Part shown: positions 16,361-24,919 of the stretch, piece after piece | How positions within the stretch are numbered: position 1 is the first letter of the stretch | Layout: each line of letters opens with the position of its first letter | DNA from: Longicatena caecimuris | GTDB lineage: Bacteria; Bacillota_I; Bacilli_A; Erysipelotrichales; Erysipelotrichaceae | DNA length: 64,000 nucleotides | Assembly: GCF_004341945.1 (NCBI RefSeq) | Contig: NZ_SMBP01000016.1 | Location: forward strand, 1 to 64,000 | Reading direction: 5' to 3' | Position numbers and translations under genes: made by a program | The notes under the pieces: model-generated | Databases searched by the model: none | Told to the model about the DNA's origin: nothing | Seen by the model: only the letters and a program-made list of their open reading frames with translations

Positions 16361-17202
16361 TATTGATAAGCTTTCCATTTGTTAATAACGTTATTATAGC
16401 CTTGTGCTTTAGCTTTTGCTATGTGCATATAAACAGGATCTTGACGACTTTCAAACATCATTAAGGCCCAATGACACCATAACACATCTTCAAATGCTTC
16501 AAAGCATAACAAATCCTTACGCAGCTGATCGTCCATGGTATCAAAATAAACAGCATAAAAGCGTTCGCGCAACGTTTCATCTTGGATGTTATTTTCACTT
16601 AAAAAGGACATGACATCAAATAAAGGGTCGTTATCAGCGGCATATTCATAATCGATGAGATAAGTTTTAGCGGGCGTAAAAAGAATGTTGCCACTTACCC
16701 AATCATTATGACATAACACCTGCGTACGTTTCATGTGCTGCAGCTCTTTAATGAGATCATTTAACATAGGAAATGCAAAGGGCTGGTGTTTAACGTGACG
16801 AGCATATTGTACATAACGTCCAATGGGGTCAAAGGAAACACCAATGGTGGTGTGCAATCCATGAAATCGTTTCATTAGGGCGGCCACACGTTCTATCTTA
16901 TCCTCATATATGCATTCTTCATAGGTTACCACATCTTTTAAATAACGGGTAACTTTATAGCCACTGACTTCATCATAATATATGGTATCTACATCAATGT
17001 CACTATCTTTTAATGCTTGTAAAGCAAGTGTTTCATGATGGCGGTCAACAATGTTTGCGGCATCGGCAAAAGGGATACGTAAAACATATTCTTCACCATC
17101 CAATGTTAACAGGTAGTTTTTATTTGTTAAGCCTTTCTGCATGTCTTTGAGTTGTAAATCAGGGTCAAAAAACAATGCGTCGAGGAAATTATTATCTTTC
17201 AC
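16360..17202 (-). CDS. LicA-like choline/aminoglycoside phosphotransferase family kinase
   Basis: The protein has 280 residues from the GTG at 17202, chosen because AGGTGATT sits just upstream; an ATG at 17223 has no site. The kinase fold shows GLTNKNYLL (nucleotide loop), the catalytic CHNDWVSGNILF (HxD-x4-N) and the metal-binding LIDYEYAADNDPLFDV. These motifs match the LicA/choline kinase branch. In other Firmicutes LicA activates choline for teichoic acid decoration. No licC or licD partner is nearby, so another small amino-alcohol or sugar may be the substrate. Confidence 0.75.
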   Translation of the reverse strand: MKDNNFLDALFFDPDLQLKDMQKGLTNKNYLLTLDGEEYVLRIPFADAANIVDRHHETLALQALKDSDIDVDTIYYDEVSGYKVTRYLKDVVTYEECIYEDKIERVAALMKRFHGLHTTIGVSFDPIGRYVQYARHVKHQPFAFPMLNDLIKELQHMKRTQVLCHNDWVSGNILFTPAKTYLIDYEYAADNDPLFDVMSFLSENNIQDETLRERFYAVYFDTMDDQLRKDLLCFEAFEDVLWCHWALMMFESRQDPVYMHIAKAKAQGYNNVINKWKAYQ

Positions 17203-17274
17203 AGGAATCACCTGTATAATCATAGCATATTTACGTGAAATTTGTTAAAATAAGTAGACGAAGAAGGTGGATAT

Positions 17275-19533
17275 GTGAAAAAAACATTGCTTACAACCTG
17301 TAATGCAAAATATATACATAAAAATTTGGCATTGCGATGGCTGTATGTGGCATGTGAACATCGCGAGGATGTGCTTTTAAAAGAATATGTCATCAAGGAT
17401 GATCCGTTACACATTGTACAAGATATTTTATCTATGCAGGTGGAAGTCGTCTGTTTCAGCTGTTATATTTGGAATATCGAAATCATCAAAGCTGTCATAC
17501 GATTATTAAAGGAAACAAAGCCTGACTTGCATATTCTTGTTGGCGGTCCAGAAGTGAGTTATGAGTCTTATGATTTGCTTGAGCAAGGCGTAGATGCCAT
17601 CAGCATCGGAGAAGGTGAAAAAAGCGTCTGGGAATATATAGCAATGCTGGAAGAAGAAAGTCCTCATGAGGTAGAGGGAATTTATACAAAGGCATTTCCC
17701 AATAAAAACTATCAACGCGTTGCATTGTCGTGGTTGGAAACATTAGCGAATCCATATTTTTTAGCTATGGATAGCCAGCAGATGGCAAATCGTTATTTCT
17801 ATTTGGAAACGAGTCGTGGTTGCCCCTATGGCTGTAGCTATTGTTTAAGCTCTGCGGATCGTTGTGTCCGTATGTTTTCAATCGACTATGTTATGGAGAT
17901 TCTTAAACAAATCGCCAATAGTGATGTCAAGCAGGTTAAGCTTTTAGATCGTACCTTTAATGCCGATCCTAAACGAGCTTTGCGTATTGCACGTTATATC
18001 AATCAAAATTGTAAGAATCAGATTTTTCAATTTGAAGTGGTTGCAGAAACATTAAGTGAAGAGTTATTGGAATTTTTCACCAAAGAAGCAGATGTAACAA
18101 GATTTCGCTTTGAAATCGGTGTCCAATCGTTTCATGCGAAAACTTTACAGAGCGTAGGACGTATCCAAAACAATGAACGTTTGCATCAAGTCATTAAACG
18201 AATGCGTGAAGCCGGCTGTATTCTGCATGTGGACTTGATTGCCGGCTTGCCTTATGAAGATTTGCCAACCTTTCGACAAAGTTTTAATATGTTGTTTGCC
18301 TTACAGGCAAGCGAGGTACAGTTGGGCATCTTAAAGTTGTTAAAGGGTACCAAGTTAAAAAAGGAAAGTTCTTCTTATGGATTACAGGCCCAAACAACAG
18401 CACCTTATGATGTTGTGGCTACTTCATGGCTGAGTACAAAAGAATTGAAACAGTTGCATGCCTGTGGCGAAGCTGTAGAAAAGTTTTGGAATAGCGGCAT
18501 CGCCAAAGATAGTATACAAGCAATCTTAGAGCTAGGCTGGTATCAAAATCCTTTTGATTTATTCATGGCATTAGGTGAACAATATCAAAAACTATCGCAT
18601 CCTTATCAGCCACATGAACTGTTTTCCTGTTTTTATCCAATTTTACAACAGTCCAAACAAGCGGTTGATGCTGTCTTGCTACGATCTTATTATAAACGCT
18701 TTAAACAGAAACCACATCGCTTTACAGATTGTTGGATCACGCAAGAAGAAAAGAAAAACCTCTTATCCTTTGCCTTTTGTAAAGGTATCGCAAATCAAAA
18801 GGAATTATTTTGTTATGGCTTAGTTGATGTTGGTTATGATCATGGACAGTTTGGCTATCAACTGATCTTGTACAATGCGCGACAAACCTTGCCAAGACGT
18901 TGGTTTATGAATAAAGAACTTACTTATATAAAGGAGCTGAAAGATATGAAAGAAATGATGATTGCGACAAGCAACGCTCATAAAGTCGAAGAATTTAAGG
19001 CGATGTTAGAGCCATTGGGGTATCACATCAAAAGTTTGTTGGATCTTAACGAGCCTATTGATATTGAAGAAACCGGGACGACCTTTCAGGAAAATGCTTT
19101 GATAAAAGCAAAAGCCATCTATGAGCAATACCACATTGCTGTAATTGCCGATGACAGTGGTCTGGCTGTGAATGCCATGCATGGAGAACCAGGTGTTTAC
19201 AGTGCCCGTTTCATGGGAAGGGATACTTCTTATGATGTTAAGAATCAATATATTATTGATCAATGTAAACATGTTGCAGATAAAGGCTGTCAATTTGTCT
19301 GTGCGATTGCCTATGTTGATGAAGATGGGAAAGAGCAAGTATTTACCGGGATCGTTGAAGGTTTGGTGGCTGATCATATGGAAGGGGCAAAAGGTTTTGG
19401 CTACGATCCGATTTTTTATTATCCACCATATCAGACAACATTGGCGAATGTATCTGAAGAAAAAAAGAATGCCGTTTCTCATCGCGGCCGTGCTTTAGCA
19501 CAATTGCTTGCTTATCTGGAAGGAGATAATTAA
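17275..19533 (+). CDS. Fusion of a B12-binding radical SAM protein (DUF4080 type) with RdgB
   Basis: This is one open frame of 752 residues from the GTG at 17275 (GAAGGTGG site). Residues about 1-130 form a B12-binding Rossmann domain (VGGPEVSYESYDLL, ISIGEGE). Residues about 170-370 form a radical SAM domain with CPYGCSYC (C-x3-C-x2-C) in TSRGCPYGCSYCLSS. About 370-555 is the DUF4080-type C-terminal part. From Met558 the frame continues without a stop into a full-length RdgB. These are normally separate proteins. An intact AAGGAG plus ATG lies at the joint, so RdgB may also be made alone. The radical SAM substrate is unknown. A lost stop codon by mutation or a sequencing error both remain possible. 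Confidence 0.85.
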   Translation: MKKTLLTTCNAKYIHKNLALRWLYVACEHREDVLLKEYVIKDDPLHIVQDILSMQVEVVCFSCYIWNIEIIKAVIRLLKETKPDLHILVGGPEVSYESYDLLEQGVDAISIGEGEKSVWEYIAMLEEESPHEVEGIYTKAFPNKNYQRVALSWLETLANPYFLAMDSQQMANRYFYLETSRGCPYGCSYCLSSADRCVRMFSIDYVMEILKQIANSDVKQVKLLDRTFNADPKRALRIARYINQNCKNQIFQFEVVAETLSEELLEFFTKEADVTRFRFEIGVQSFHAKTLQSVGRIQNNERLHQVIKRMREAGCILHVDLIAGLPYEDLPTFRQSFNMLFALQASEVQLGILKLLKGTKLKKESSSYGLQAQTTAPYDVVATSWLSTKELKQLHACGEAVEKFWNSGIAKDSIQAILELGWYQNPFDLFMALGEQYQKLSHPYQPHELFSCFYPILQQSKQAVDAVLLRSYYKRFKQKPHRFTDCWITQEEKKNLLSFAFCKGIANQKELFCYGLVDVGYDHGQFGYQLILYNARQTLPRRWFMNKELTYIKELKDMKEMMIATSNAHKVEEFKAMLEPLGYHIKSLLDLNEPIDIEETGTTFQENALIKAKAIYEQYHIAVIADDSGLAVNAMHGEPGVYSARFMGRDTSYDVKNQYIIDQCKHVADKGCQFVCAIAYVDEDGKEQVFTGIVEGLVADHMEGAKGFGYDPIFYYPPYQTTLANVSEEKKNAVSHRGRALAQLLAYLEGDN
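18946..19533 (+). CDS. rdgB: XTP/dITP diphosphatase RdgB (internal start within the fusion frame)
   Basis: This portion of 195 residues, beginning at the ATG at 18946, is a complete Ham1/RdgB protein: ATSNAHKVEEF (nucleotide-binding TxNxxK), EETGTTFQENALIKA, DDSGLAVNAMHGEPGVYSAR and GFGYDPIF, at normal family length. It hydrolyses deaminated purine nucleoside triphosphates to the monophosphate and pyrophosphate. The AAGGAG at 18931-18936, nine bases ahead of the ATG, argues for independent initiation even though the upstream frame reads through. trmL follows one base after the stop. Confidence 0.85.
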   Translation: MKEMMIATSNAHKVEEFKAMLEPLGYHIKSLLDLNEPIDIEETGTTFQENALIKAKAIYEQYHIAVIADDSGLAVNAMHGEPGVYSARFMGRDTSYDVKNQYIIDQCKHVADKGCQFVCAIAYVDEDGKEQVFTGIVEGLVADHMEGAKGFGYDPIFYYPPYQTTLANVSEEKKNAVSHRGRALAQLLAYLEGDN

Positions 19534-19534
19534 T

Positions 19535-20044
19535 ATGCTGCACTTAGTTTTATATGAACCGGAAATTCCGCAGAACACTGGGAATATGATGCGCACCTGT
19601 ATGGCTACCAATACCAAACTTCACCTGATACAGCCCCTTGGCTTTTCTTTGGATGAAGCCCATTTACGCAGAGCAGGCATGGATTATATGAAGGAATTGG
19701 ATTATCGCTTATATGAAAATTGGGACGACTTCACGAAACAGAATCCTAGTAATAACTATTATTATATGACCCGTTATGGCAAACAGGCGCCTAGCCAGAT
19801 TGATTTTACACAATGTGAAGGCGATATTTATTTAGTATTAGGTAAGGAGAGTACAGGAATTCCAAAAGCGATTTTAGCCAAACAATTGGATCATTGTATG
19901 CGACTGCCTATGGTGGCCAATGCGCGAAGCCTTAATTTAAGCAACTGTGCCGCCATTATCATATATGAAGTGTTGCGTCAGCTGGATTATCCAGGATTAA
20001 GCCCGGTGGAGGTTATTAAGGGAGAGGACTGGCTGAGTCAGTAA
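19535..20044 (+). CDS. trmL: tRNA (cytidine(34)-2'-O)-methyltransferase TrmL
   Basis: The 169-residue SPOUT methyltransferase matches TrmL at full length: LVLYEPEIPQNTGNMMRTC at the start, then LVLGKESTGIP (motif 2) and MRLPMVANARSLNLSNCAAIIIYE (motif 3, trefoil knot). It methylates the wobble ribose of tRNA-Leu. The ATG at 19535 has an AAGGAG site inside the end of rdgB and starts one base after its stop. The next gene overlaps its stop codon by one base, so the three form one transcription unit. Confidence 0.95.
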   Translation: MLHLVLYEPEIPQNTGNMMRTCMATNTKLHLIQPLGFSLDEAHLRRAGMDYMKELDYRLYENWDDFTKQNPSNNYYYMTRYGKQAPSQIDFTQCEGDIYLVLGKESTGIPKAILAKQLDHCMRLPMVANARSLNLSNCAAIIIYEVLRQLDYPGLSPVEVIKGEDWLSQ

Positions 20045-20622
20045 TGGAATGGCTGGATCATTTTGTGGATACAAGAAAAAAACGATATCATCTGTTTTTT
20101 CTTATACTCCTTTGTTTGCTGTTGCTTTTAGTATTACCTTATGTGTATATCAGTGTGCGGTTGTTATCTTTGCAATCGTATGATGCACTTTATGCTATGT
20201 TGGATGATCCCATGCTATCTTATACGTATCTTTCCAGGCTAGTCCTAGAATTAATATCGCTTGCCAATATGTCCATTCTGCGCATTCTAGGATGCATGTT
20301 ATCCTGTGTGCAACCGTTAGAAATACTAGTACTTCTCATGCTGATAATAGGTTTTCCCATTTTAGAACGAAAAAAAATAACCGGCATCACTTTGTTGGTA
20401 CTAATCATGGAAATCTGCGTCATGTTTGGGTGTGTCATGTTGGGACTTCGGGCATCTTCACTTGCGCAAGCTATTCTTTATATACGAATGTTGGGAGCTT
20501 TTCTCCTTGTAGGTAGTATTTTGATAACAGGGGTTTTGTTTTATCATTTATATCGACGCATCCTTTATTATCGTCATGCGTTAAGTTATCTTTGCATTGA
20601 AGAAAAAGAACATACGGCATAA
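20044..20622 (+). CDS. Uncharacterised five-helix membrane protein
   Basis: The protein has 192 residues beginning on the last base of the trmL stop codon. It shows about five hydrophobic segments (near 17-40, 55-80, 95-112, 117-140 and 147-168) and a short charged C-terminus. I recognise no family. Translation is probably coupled to trmL, since no separate Shine-Dalgarno with good spacing is visible. A terminator closes the unit. Confidence 0.7.
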   Translation: MEWLDHFVDTRKKRYHLFFLILLCLLLLLVLPYVYISVRLLSLQSYDALYAMLDDPMLSYTYLSRLVLELISLANMSILRILGCMLSCVQPLEILVLLMLIIGFPILERKKITGITLLVLIMEICVMFGCVMLGLRASSLAQAILYIRMLGAFLLVGSILITGVLFYHLYRRILYYRHALSYLCIEEKEHTA

Positions 20623-20645
20623 ATCGTTAGCCATATGTTCTTTTT
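20608..20645. terminator. Terminator between convergent genes
   Basis: GAACATA and GGC pair with GCC and TATGTTC with one internal mismatch, flanked by an A-run and a T-run. Confidence 0.8.
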
Positions 20646-20647
20646 GC

Positions 20648-20893
20648 TTAGAATTCTTTTAGATTACGTAGGTTGGTCGATTTGTCTCCATCGTTGACGC
20701 CACGGATATGACGTGCACCATCACGGCCGGTAAAAGGCAGGGCATTTTCAATCATACCTTGTTCAACAGCCTCTAATGCCTGTTCGTAATCGTAAACATT
20801 GCCATTTTCGTCTTTAAACTCACTTAAGGTTCCATCAGAGTTACGACGGGCAGCTACGAAACGTGTTCTTTCACTGTTTTTTGATTTTTTCAT
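20648..20893 (-). CDS. DUF3892-type small protein
   Basis: The 81-residue hydrophilic protein has the layout of DUF3892: a basic start, TRFVAARRNSDGTLSEFKDENGNVYDYEQALEAVEQG, and a C-terminal G-x-x-x-IRGVNDGDKSTNLRNL, close to the family's yIRs-pDG-NNLdnL ending. The function of the family is unknown. AGGAGGT precedes the ATG at 20893, and a TATAAT lies on the minus strand at 20936-20941. The gene stands alone. Confidence 0.7.
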   Translation of the reverse strand: MKKSKNSERTRFVAARRNSDGTLSEFKDENGNVYDYEQALEAVEQGMIENALPFTGRDGARHIRGVNDGDKSTNLRNLKEF

Positions 20894-21132
20894 TTTTACT
20901 TACCTCCTGTCATTATTGTGAGCCTCACATGTCGAATTATACTGGAAATAACCTTGAGAAAAACTGGAAACGATAGCGTTTTGACTATGGTTTTCCCTAT
21001 ATAAGTTCTTCACCTTTCAAAAAGGCAAACATGTTTCTAGATTAGCGGTACCATAAAAAGATAAAATGTGGTTATCGCAAAGAAAATAAAAGAGAAAGAT
21101 AGGCGAATTCCTAAGGAAAACAGGCATTGTGA

Positions 21133-21197
21133 TTGAATTTTTTTAAATTTACGCTATAATAGTTACCATAGTAAGAGGATGTTCCATGCCTCTTACC
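21133..21197 (+). promoter_or_regulatory. Promoter and 5' hairpin upstream of the CNNM/CorC-type gene
   Basis: TTGAAT (21133-21138) and TATAAT (21155-21160) are 16 bases apart. About ten bases downstream, GTAAGAGG and CCTCTTAC (about 21172-21197) can form an 8-bp hairpin at the 5' end of the transcript. I see no known riboswitch class. The rest of the 357-base gap from 20894 shows nothing further. Confidence 0.6.
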
Positions 21198-21250
21198 TCT
21201 TATACTTAAGAGCAAATGCGAATCGACATTACAATAGGGAGTGGTTATAC

Positions 21251-22531
21251 TTGGACGGATCGCGAATATGCCTCATGATTGCATTAGTGGCTTTGATTGC
21301 TTTATCAGCTATTTTCTCATCTACGGAAACTGCATATTCCAGTGTGAATATGATACGTTTGAAACAGATGGCGAAAAGCGGCAATAAAAAAGCCAAAACA
21401 GCTTATACTATTTCTAAGAACTTTACAGCGGTGATCACTACAATCTTAATTGGAAACAATGTAGTGAACATTTTAGCTACTTCATTGGCTACAGCATTAT
21501 TGACCGATATCTTTGGCACCAGCGGTGTTGCTTTGGCAACGGCTGTGATGACTATTCTGATTTTAGTGTTTGGCGAAATTGCCCCTAAAATCGTAGCAAA
21601 GGCAAAGGCAGAATCCTTTGTGCTCTTGGTTGCGAAACCATTATCGGTAATGGTGACGATCTTTCGCCCGATTTCTTTTGTGGTTGAATCTTTGGAAGGA
21701 CATTGGGAAAAGAAGATGGACATTGAGAATGTTACAGCTACGGAAGATGAACTGCTGGAAATCGTTTCAACGATTGAGCAGGAAGGAGTTCTGGAACAGG
21801 AAGAGCGTGAATTGATCGAAAGTGTCATCGAATTTGATGATAAAAATGTTCGTGATATCATGGTGCCGAAAGATCAGGTTGTCTTCTTGTATGATAATGC
21901 AACTTATGAGCAGTTAAAAGCGGTGCTGAAGGATCATAAATTATCACGATTACCGGTGATTTCTTATGAGACCTTAGAGGTCGTGGGAATCTTACGCGTT
22001 CGTGATGTTTTAGATGCCTTATTAGAAGAGCGGGAAATCGTCATAAAAGATATGATGCAGGAACCAATCTTTGTCACTCAACGTAAAAAACTGCCGGATG
22101 TATTAGAAAATATTCAAAAGTCACGAGAGCATATGGCAATCGTTGAAGAATCACAAACATCCCATGTATATGTTGGTATTGTAACGTTGGAAGATGTCTT
22201 GGAAGAATTGGTTGGAGAAATCTACGATGAATATGACCCTTTGCCAAATCATGTAGTGGAAATTGGACATCACACATTCGTGATTGATGGGAAAGTAAAT
22301 TTGATCGATTTCTTCGATAAATATGTCGATGATCAGGATGCCCCAATCACCAAGGCCAGAAGTTTTGCGGCTTGGATATATGAATTAAATGCGCATCGCA
22401 AGGTACGCAAAGGTCGTGAACTTGAATTTGAAAATCTTGAGATCAAGGTACTGGATACCAAGGATGGCATGGCTGCCAGACTTGAGTTACAGATAAAGTC
22501 ATTAAATGATGACGATGAATTGCTAGACTAG
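21251..22531 (+). CDS. CNNM/CorC-type transporter with CBS domains (hemolysin family)
   Basis: The protein has 426 residues if started at the TTG at 21251, which has GGGAGTGG seven bases upstream and gives the usual DGSRI-(hydrophobic) start; earlier in-frame codons lack a site. It comprises a DUF21/CNNM membrane domain with IFSSTETAYSS and about four helices, a CBS pair around VRDIMVPKDQVVFL to VVGILRVRDVLDAL and VYVGIVTLEDVLEELVGEIYDE, and a C-terminal CorC/HlyC domain. Family members are linked to Mg2+ or other cation efflux. ridA follows 13 bases later and is probably co-transcribed. Confidence 0.88.
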   Translation: MDGSRICLMIALVALIALSAIFSSTETAYSSVNMIRLKQMAKSGNKKAKTAYTISKNFTAVITTILIGNNVVNILATSLATALLTDIFGTSGVALATAVMTILILVFGEIAPKIVAKAKAESFVLLVAKPLSVMVTIFRPISFVVESLEGHWEKKMDIENVTATEDELLEIVSTIEQEGVLEQEERELIESVIEFDDKNVRDIMVPKDQVVFLYDNATYEQLKAVLKDHKLSRLPVISYETLEVVGILRVRDVLDALLEEREIVIKDMMQEPIFVTQRKKLPDVLENIQKSREHMAIVEESQTSHVYVGIVTLEDVLEELVGEIYDEYDPLPNHVVEIGHHTFVIDGKVNLIDFFDKYVDDQDAPITKARSFAAWIYELNAHRKVRKGRELEFENLEIKVLDTKDGMAARLELQIKSLNDDDELLD

Positions 22532-22544
22532 GAGGTTACATAGC

Positions 22545-23015
22545 ATGAATATCTTTTTAAAAGCATTTAAGCCAGAAACGGCTCCAAAAGCATTAGGACC
22601 TTATTCTCCAGCGGTAAAGTTGGGTGATTTCGTTTATTTATCAGGACAAATTCCTTTGAATCCAGAAACCGGTGAAGTCGAAGGTACTACTATTGAAGAA
22701 CAGACACATCAGGTTATGAAGAATATTAAGGCTGTTTTAAATGATATGGGACTTGATTATAAACATATCGTGAAAACAACGATTTTTGTCAGTGATCTAA
22801 ATGATTTTGATAAGCTGAATGAAGTGTATGGTTCATACTTAGAAGAACCATATCCAGCAAGAAGCTGTGTACAAGTAGCACGTCTGCCTAAGGATGTAAA
22901 ATTAGAAATTGAATGTATCGTAATTGATACTTTGGTTTATGAACAGCAGTTGGCAGCGCAGCAAAGCGGATGCTCAAGCTGTGGCGGTGGCTGTGATGGA
23001 GGCTGCTGCGACTAG
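22545..23015 (+). CDS. ridA: RidA family deaminase with a Cys-rich C-terminal tail
   Basis: Residues 1-128 are a standard RidA (Rid/YER057c/UK114) protein: APKALGPYSPAVKLGDFVYLSGQIP, then PARSCVQVARLPKDVKLEIECI with the catalytic Arg. RidA hydrolyses reactive enamine/imine intermediates released by PLP enzymes. The remaining 28 residues are an extension ending GCSSCGGGCDGGCCD, with five Cys and many Gly within 15 residues, which is unusual for the family. It could bind metal or be thiol-modified. AGGAGGT precedes the start, and a terminator follows. Confidence 0.9.
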   Translation: MNIFLKAFKPETAPKALGPYSPAVKLGDFVYLSGQIPLNPETGEVEGTTIEEQTHQVMKNIKAVLNDMGLDYKHIVKTTIFVSDLNDFDKLNEVYGSYLEEPYPARSCVQVARLPKDVKLEIECIVIDTLVYEQQLAAQQSGCSSCGGGCDGGCCD

Positions 23016-23054
23016 TTGCTAGATGTCGTATCATATAGGTATTGTAAACATTAG

Positions 23055-23092
23055 GAAATCTTGATTTTTGAAGGATCAAGATTTCTTTTTTT
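23055..23092 (+). terminator. Rho-independent terminator after ridA
   Basis: An 11-bp perfect stem, GAAATCTTGAT with ATCAAGATTTC, followed by seven Ts. Confidence 0.93.
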
Positions 23093-23135
23093 ACATATCA
23101 AAATTTAACCATATTCGATAATTTTTAAAGATGTT

Positions 23136-23152
23136 TTTGATAAACTATCAAA
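23136..23152 (+). promoter_or_regulatory. Inverted repeat upstream of the comK-like gene
   Basis: TTTGATA-AAC-TATCAAA is a perfect 7-bp inverted repeat that overlaps a possible -35 (TTGATA) placed 15 bases from TATAAT. It is a candidate operator; no regulator can be named. Confidence 0.35.
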
Positions 23153-23217
23153 GAATTTATAATTTCCCAATTCCTTTTGAAAGCTATGTTATGTTATAAG
23201 TTAAAAGGAGGGAAAAC

Positions 23218-23634
23218 ATGCTGTTAGCAATGTATCAAAAGAAAGAAATGACAGTGTTATTAAAGGAACATGGGAAGTACTGTATTGTGAAAAAACCTGT
23301 GTTATCTTTGCTAGAGGAAGCTTGTCTGTTTTATGGCAGTACGCTGCAAGGACGTACAATAGCCGCGAAAAAAATTTTACAGATTCACCAAAAGGTTCCC
23401 ATTTTAGTGTCAGAGAAAAAGGAAACCCTCTGGTTTCCGACTGTTTCCGCTACGCGGGATGACTGTATCTGGATTCATGCCAATGAGGTAGTATCTTATC
23501 ATGCAAAAGGGAAAAGGACACAGGTGATTTTTCGCAGTAAGGATGAAATAGAACTAGCGATTGCCTATCGGACAATACAAAGACAAATGCGACGATGTGA
23601 GCAATTGCGAATGTATCTTCGTGCTCATGAGTGA
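23218..23634 (+). CDS. comK: ComK family competence transcription factor
   Basis: The 138-residue protein shows the ComK domain pattern in order: LLEEACLFYGSTLQGRTIAAKKI, QKVPILVSEKKETLWFPTVSATRDDCIWIHANEV, then an HxKGKRTQVIFRSKDEIELAIAYRTIQRQMRRCEQLR tail. In Bacillus ComK binds paired AT boxes and switches on DNA-uptake genes. The length is somewhat short of Bacillus ComK but covers the conserved core. AAAAGGAGG precedes the ATG. No other competence gene lies in the window, so whether it controls uptake here is unknown. rmuC follows and may share its transcript. Confidence 0.8.
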   Translation: MLLAMYQKKEMTVLLKEHGKYCIVKKPVLSLLEEACLFYGSTLQGRTIAAKKILQIHQKVPILVSEKKETLWFPTVSATRDDCIWIHANEVVSYHAKGKRTQVIFRSKDEIELAIAYRTIQRQMRRCEQLRMYLRAHE

Positions 23635-23702
23635 ACACATCTTCCATGCGCAAATACGAAGATATCTGTTATAATAATAGACGTAAAAAAAGGATGATGA
23701 AT

Positions 23703-24791
23703 ATGGAAATCTTATTTGGTATCTTATTAGGTGCTTTTTTGATCTTATGTATCGCTTTTTTTCTCTTTCGCCAATCACCGAAAGAAACTTTGCGTGTTAA
23801 AGAAGTGCTAATGGAAAATGAAAAGCATCAGCAAGAAGCACTGTTTCAGATGCAACAATCGATGCAGCAACAAATGCAACGTCTTCAGTTATCCATGCAA
23901 AGAGAGCTTGCCCAATGGAAGGAGGCAACTAGCGAACATTTGTATGTTATGGAAAAGCATGTGAATACGACGGTGCAACATGGCTATGAGAATACAAGTA
24001 AAGTATTTTCGCAGGTGATGGAACAGATGGGGAAGCTGGATGAAGGGCAGCGAAATTTAAAAGAGCTATCGTTATCAATCAACGATATTCAACGTGTTTT
24101 AACGGATAAAAAGACACGTGGTATTTTTGGTGAAATAGAACTATATTCATTGCTTGAAACAGCAATGGGAGTGAATACATCACGCTATGCAAAACAGTAT
24201 AAATTAAGCAATGGAGCAATTGCAGATGCTGTTTTGTTTGGCAAAGAACCACTGCACATGATTTGTATTGATTCAAAATTTCCTTTAGAAAACTACAATC
24301 GTATCATGTCAGCACAGACGAAGGAAGAACAGCAGAAGTATCATACTATATTTGTCAATGATGTGAAAAAACACATTAAAGCAATTGCACAAAAATATAT
24401 TTTGCCACAAGAAACGGCGGATTTTGCGTATTTGTTTCTTCCTGCTGAAGCTGTTTTTGCGTATTTATATGCACAATGTGATGAGGTTGTGAACTATTCT
24501 TATCAGGAAAAGGTGTATATGGTATCTCCTACCACACTGATGGCATACATCACGGCAATCAAAGCAATTTATTTAGGTGTCGAACGCAATGAGAATCTGG
24601 CACAAATGCAAAAAGAACTACAGAAATTAGAGATGGAGTTTGAACGTTTTGCAAAGCGTTATCAGAATGTGCAAAGTGATTTTGATAAGTGTTATCAGGA
24701 TATGCGCTTGTTGTCTATCACAGCAAATAAGTTGCATATGCGTTTTCAAGAAATACAGGCAGTAGAGTTAACAAAAAAGGATACAGCGTAA
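23703..24791 (+). CDS. rmuC: DNA recombination protein RmuC
   Basis: The 362-residue protein is started at the ATG at 23703, where AAAAAAAGG is well placed and the N-terminus becomes the usual membrane anchor (MEILFGILLGAFLILC). A long coiled coil (about 30-140, rich in Gln and Met) leads to the RmuC nuclease-like domain: TRGIFGEIELYSLLE, NGAIADAVLFG, CIDSKFPLENYNRI and PTTLMAYITAI. RmuC limits inversions and other rearrangements, probably by cutting DNA structures. A terminator follows. Confidence 0.92.
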   Translation: MEILFGILLGAFLILCIAFFLFRQSPKETLRVKEVLMENEKHQQEALFQMQQSMQQQMQRLQLSMQRELAQWKEATSEHLYVMEKHVNTTVQHGYENTSKVFSQVMEQMGKLDEGQRNLKELSLSINDIQRVLTDKKTRGIFGEIELYSLLETAMGVNTSRYAKQYKLSNGAIADAVLFGKEPLHMICIDSKFPLENYNRIMSAQTKEEQQKYHTIFVNDVKKHIKAIAQKYILPQETADFAYLFLPAEAVFAYLYAQCDEVVNYSYQEKVYMVSPTTLMAYITAIKAIYLGVERNENLAQMQKELQKLEMEFERFAKRYQNVQSDFDKCYQDMRLLSITANKLHMRFQEIQAVELTKKDTA

Positions 24792-24819
24792 ATACACTTT
24801 TATCTATATCATGATAAAG

Positions 24820-24867
24820 AAGATTGAAAGCTATTTATGAAGCATAGCATTTCAATCTCCTTTTTTT
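24820..24867 (+). terminator. Rho-independent terminator after rmuC
   Basis: AGATTGAA and GCTAT pair with ATAGC and TTCAATCT, followed by seven Ts. It faces the convergent asparagine synthetase gene. Confidence 0.85.
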
Positions 24868-24919
24868 CTGCGTTATGATGAAGCACAACTCATAATATCA
24901 CAATTACAATCATGCATGT

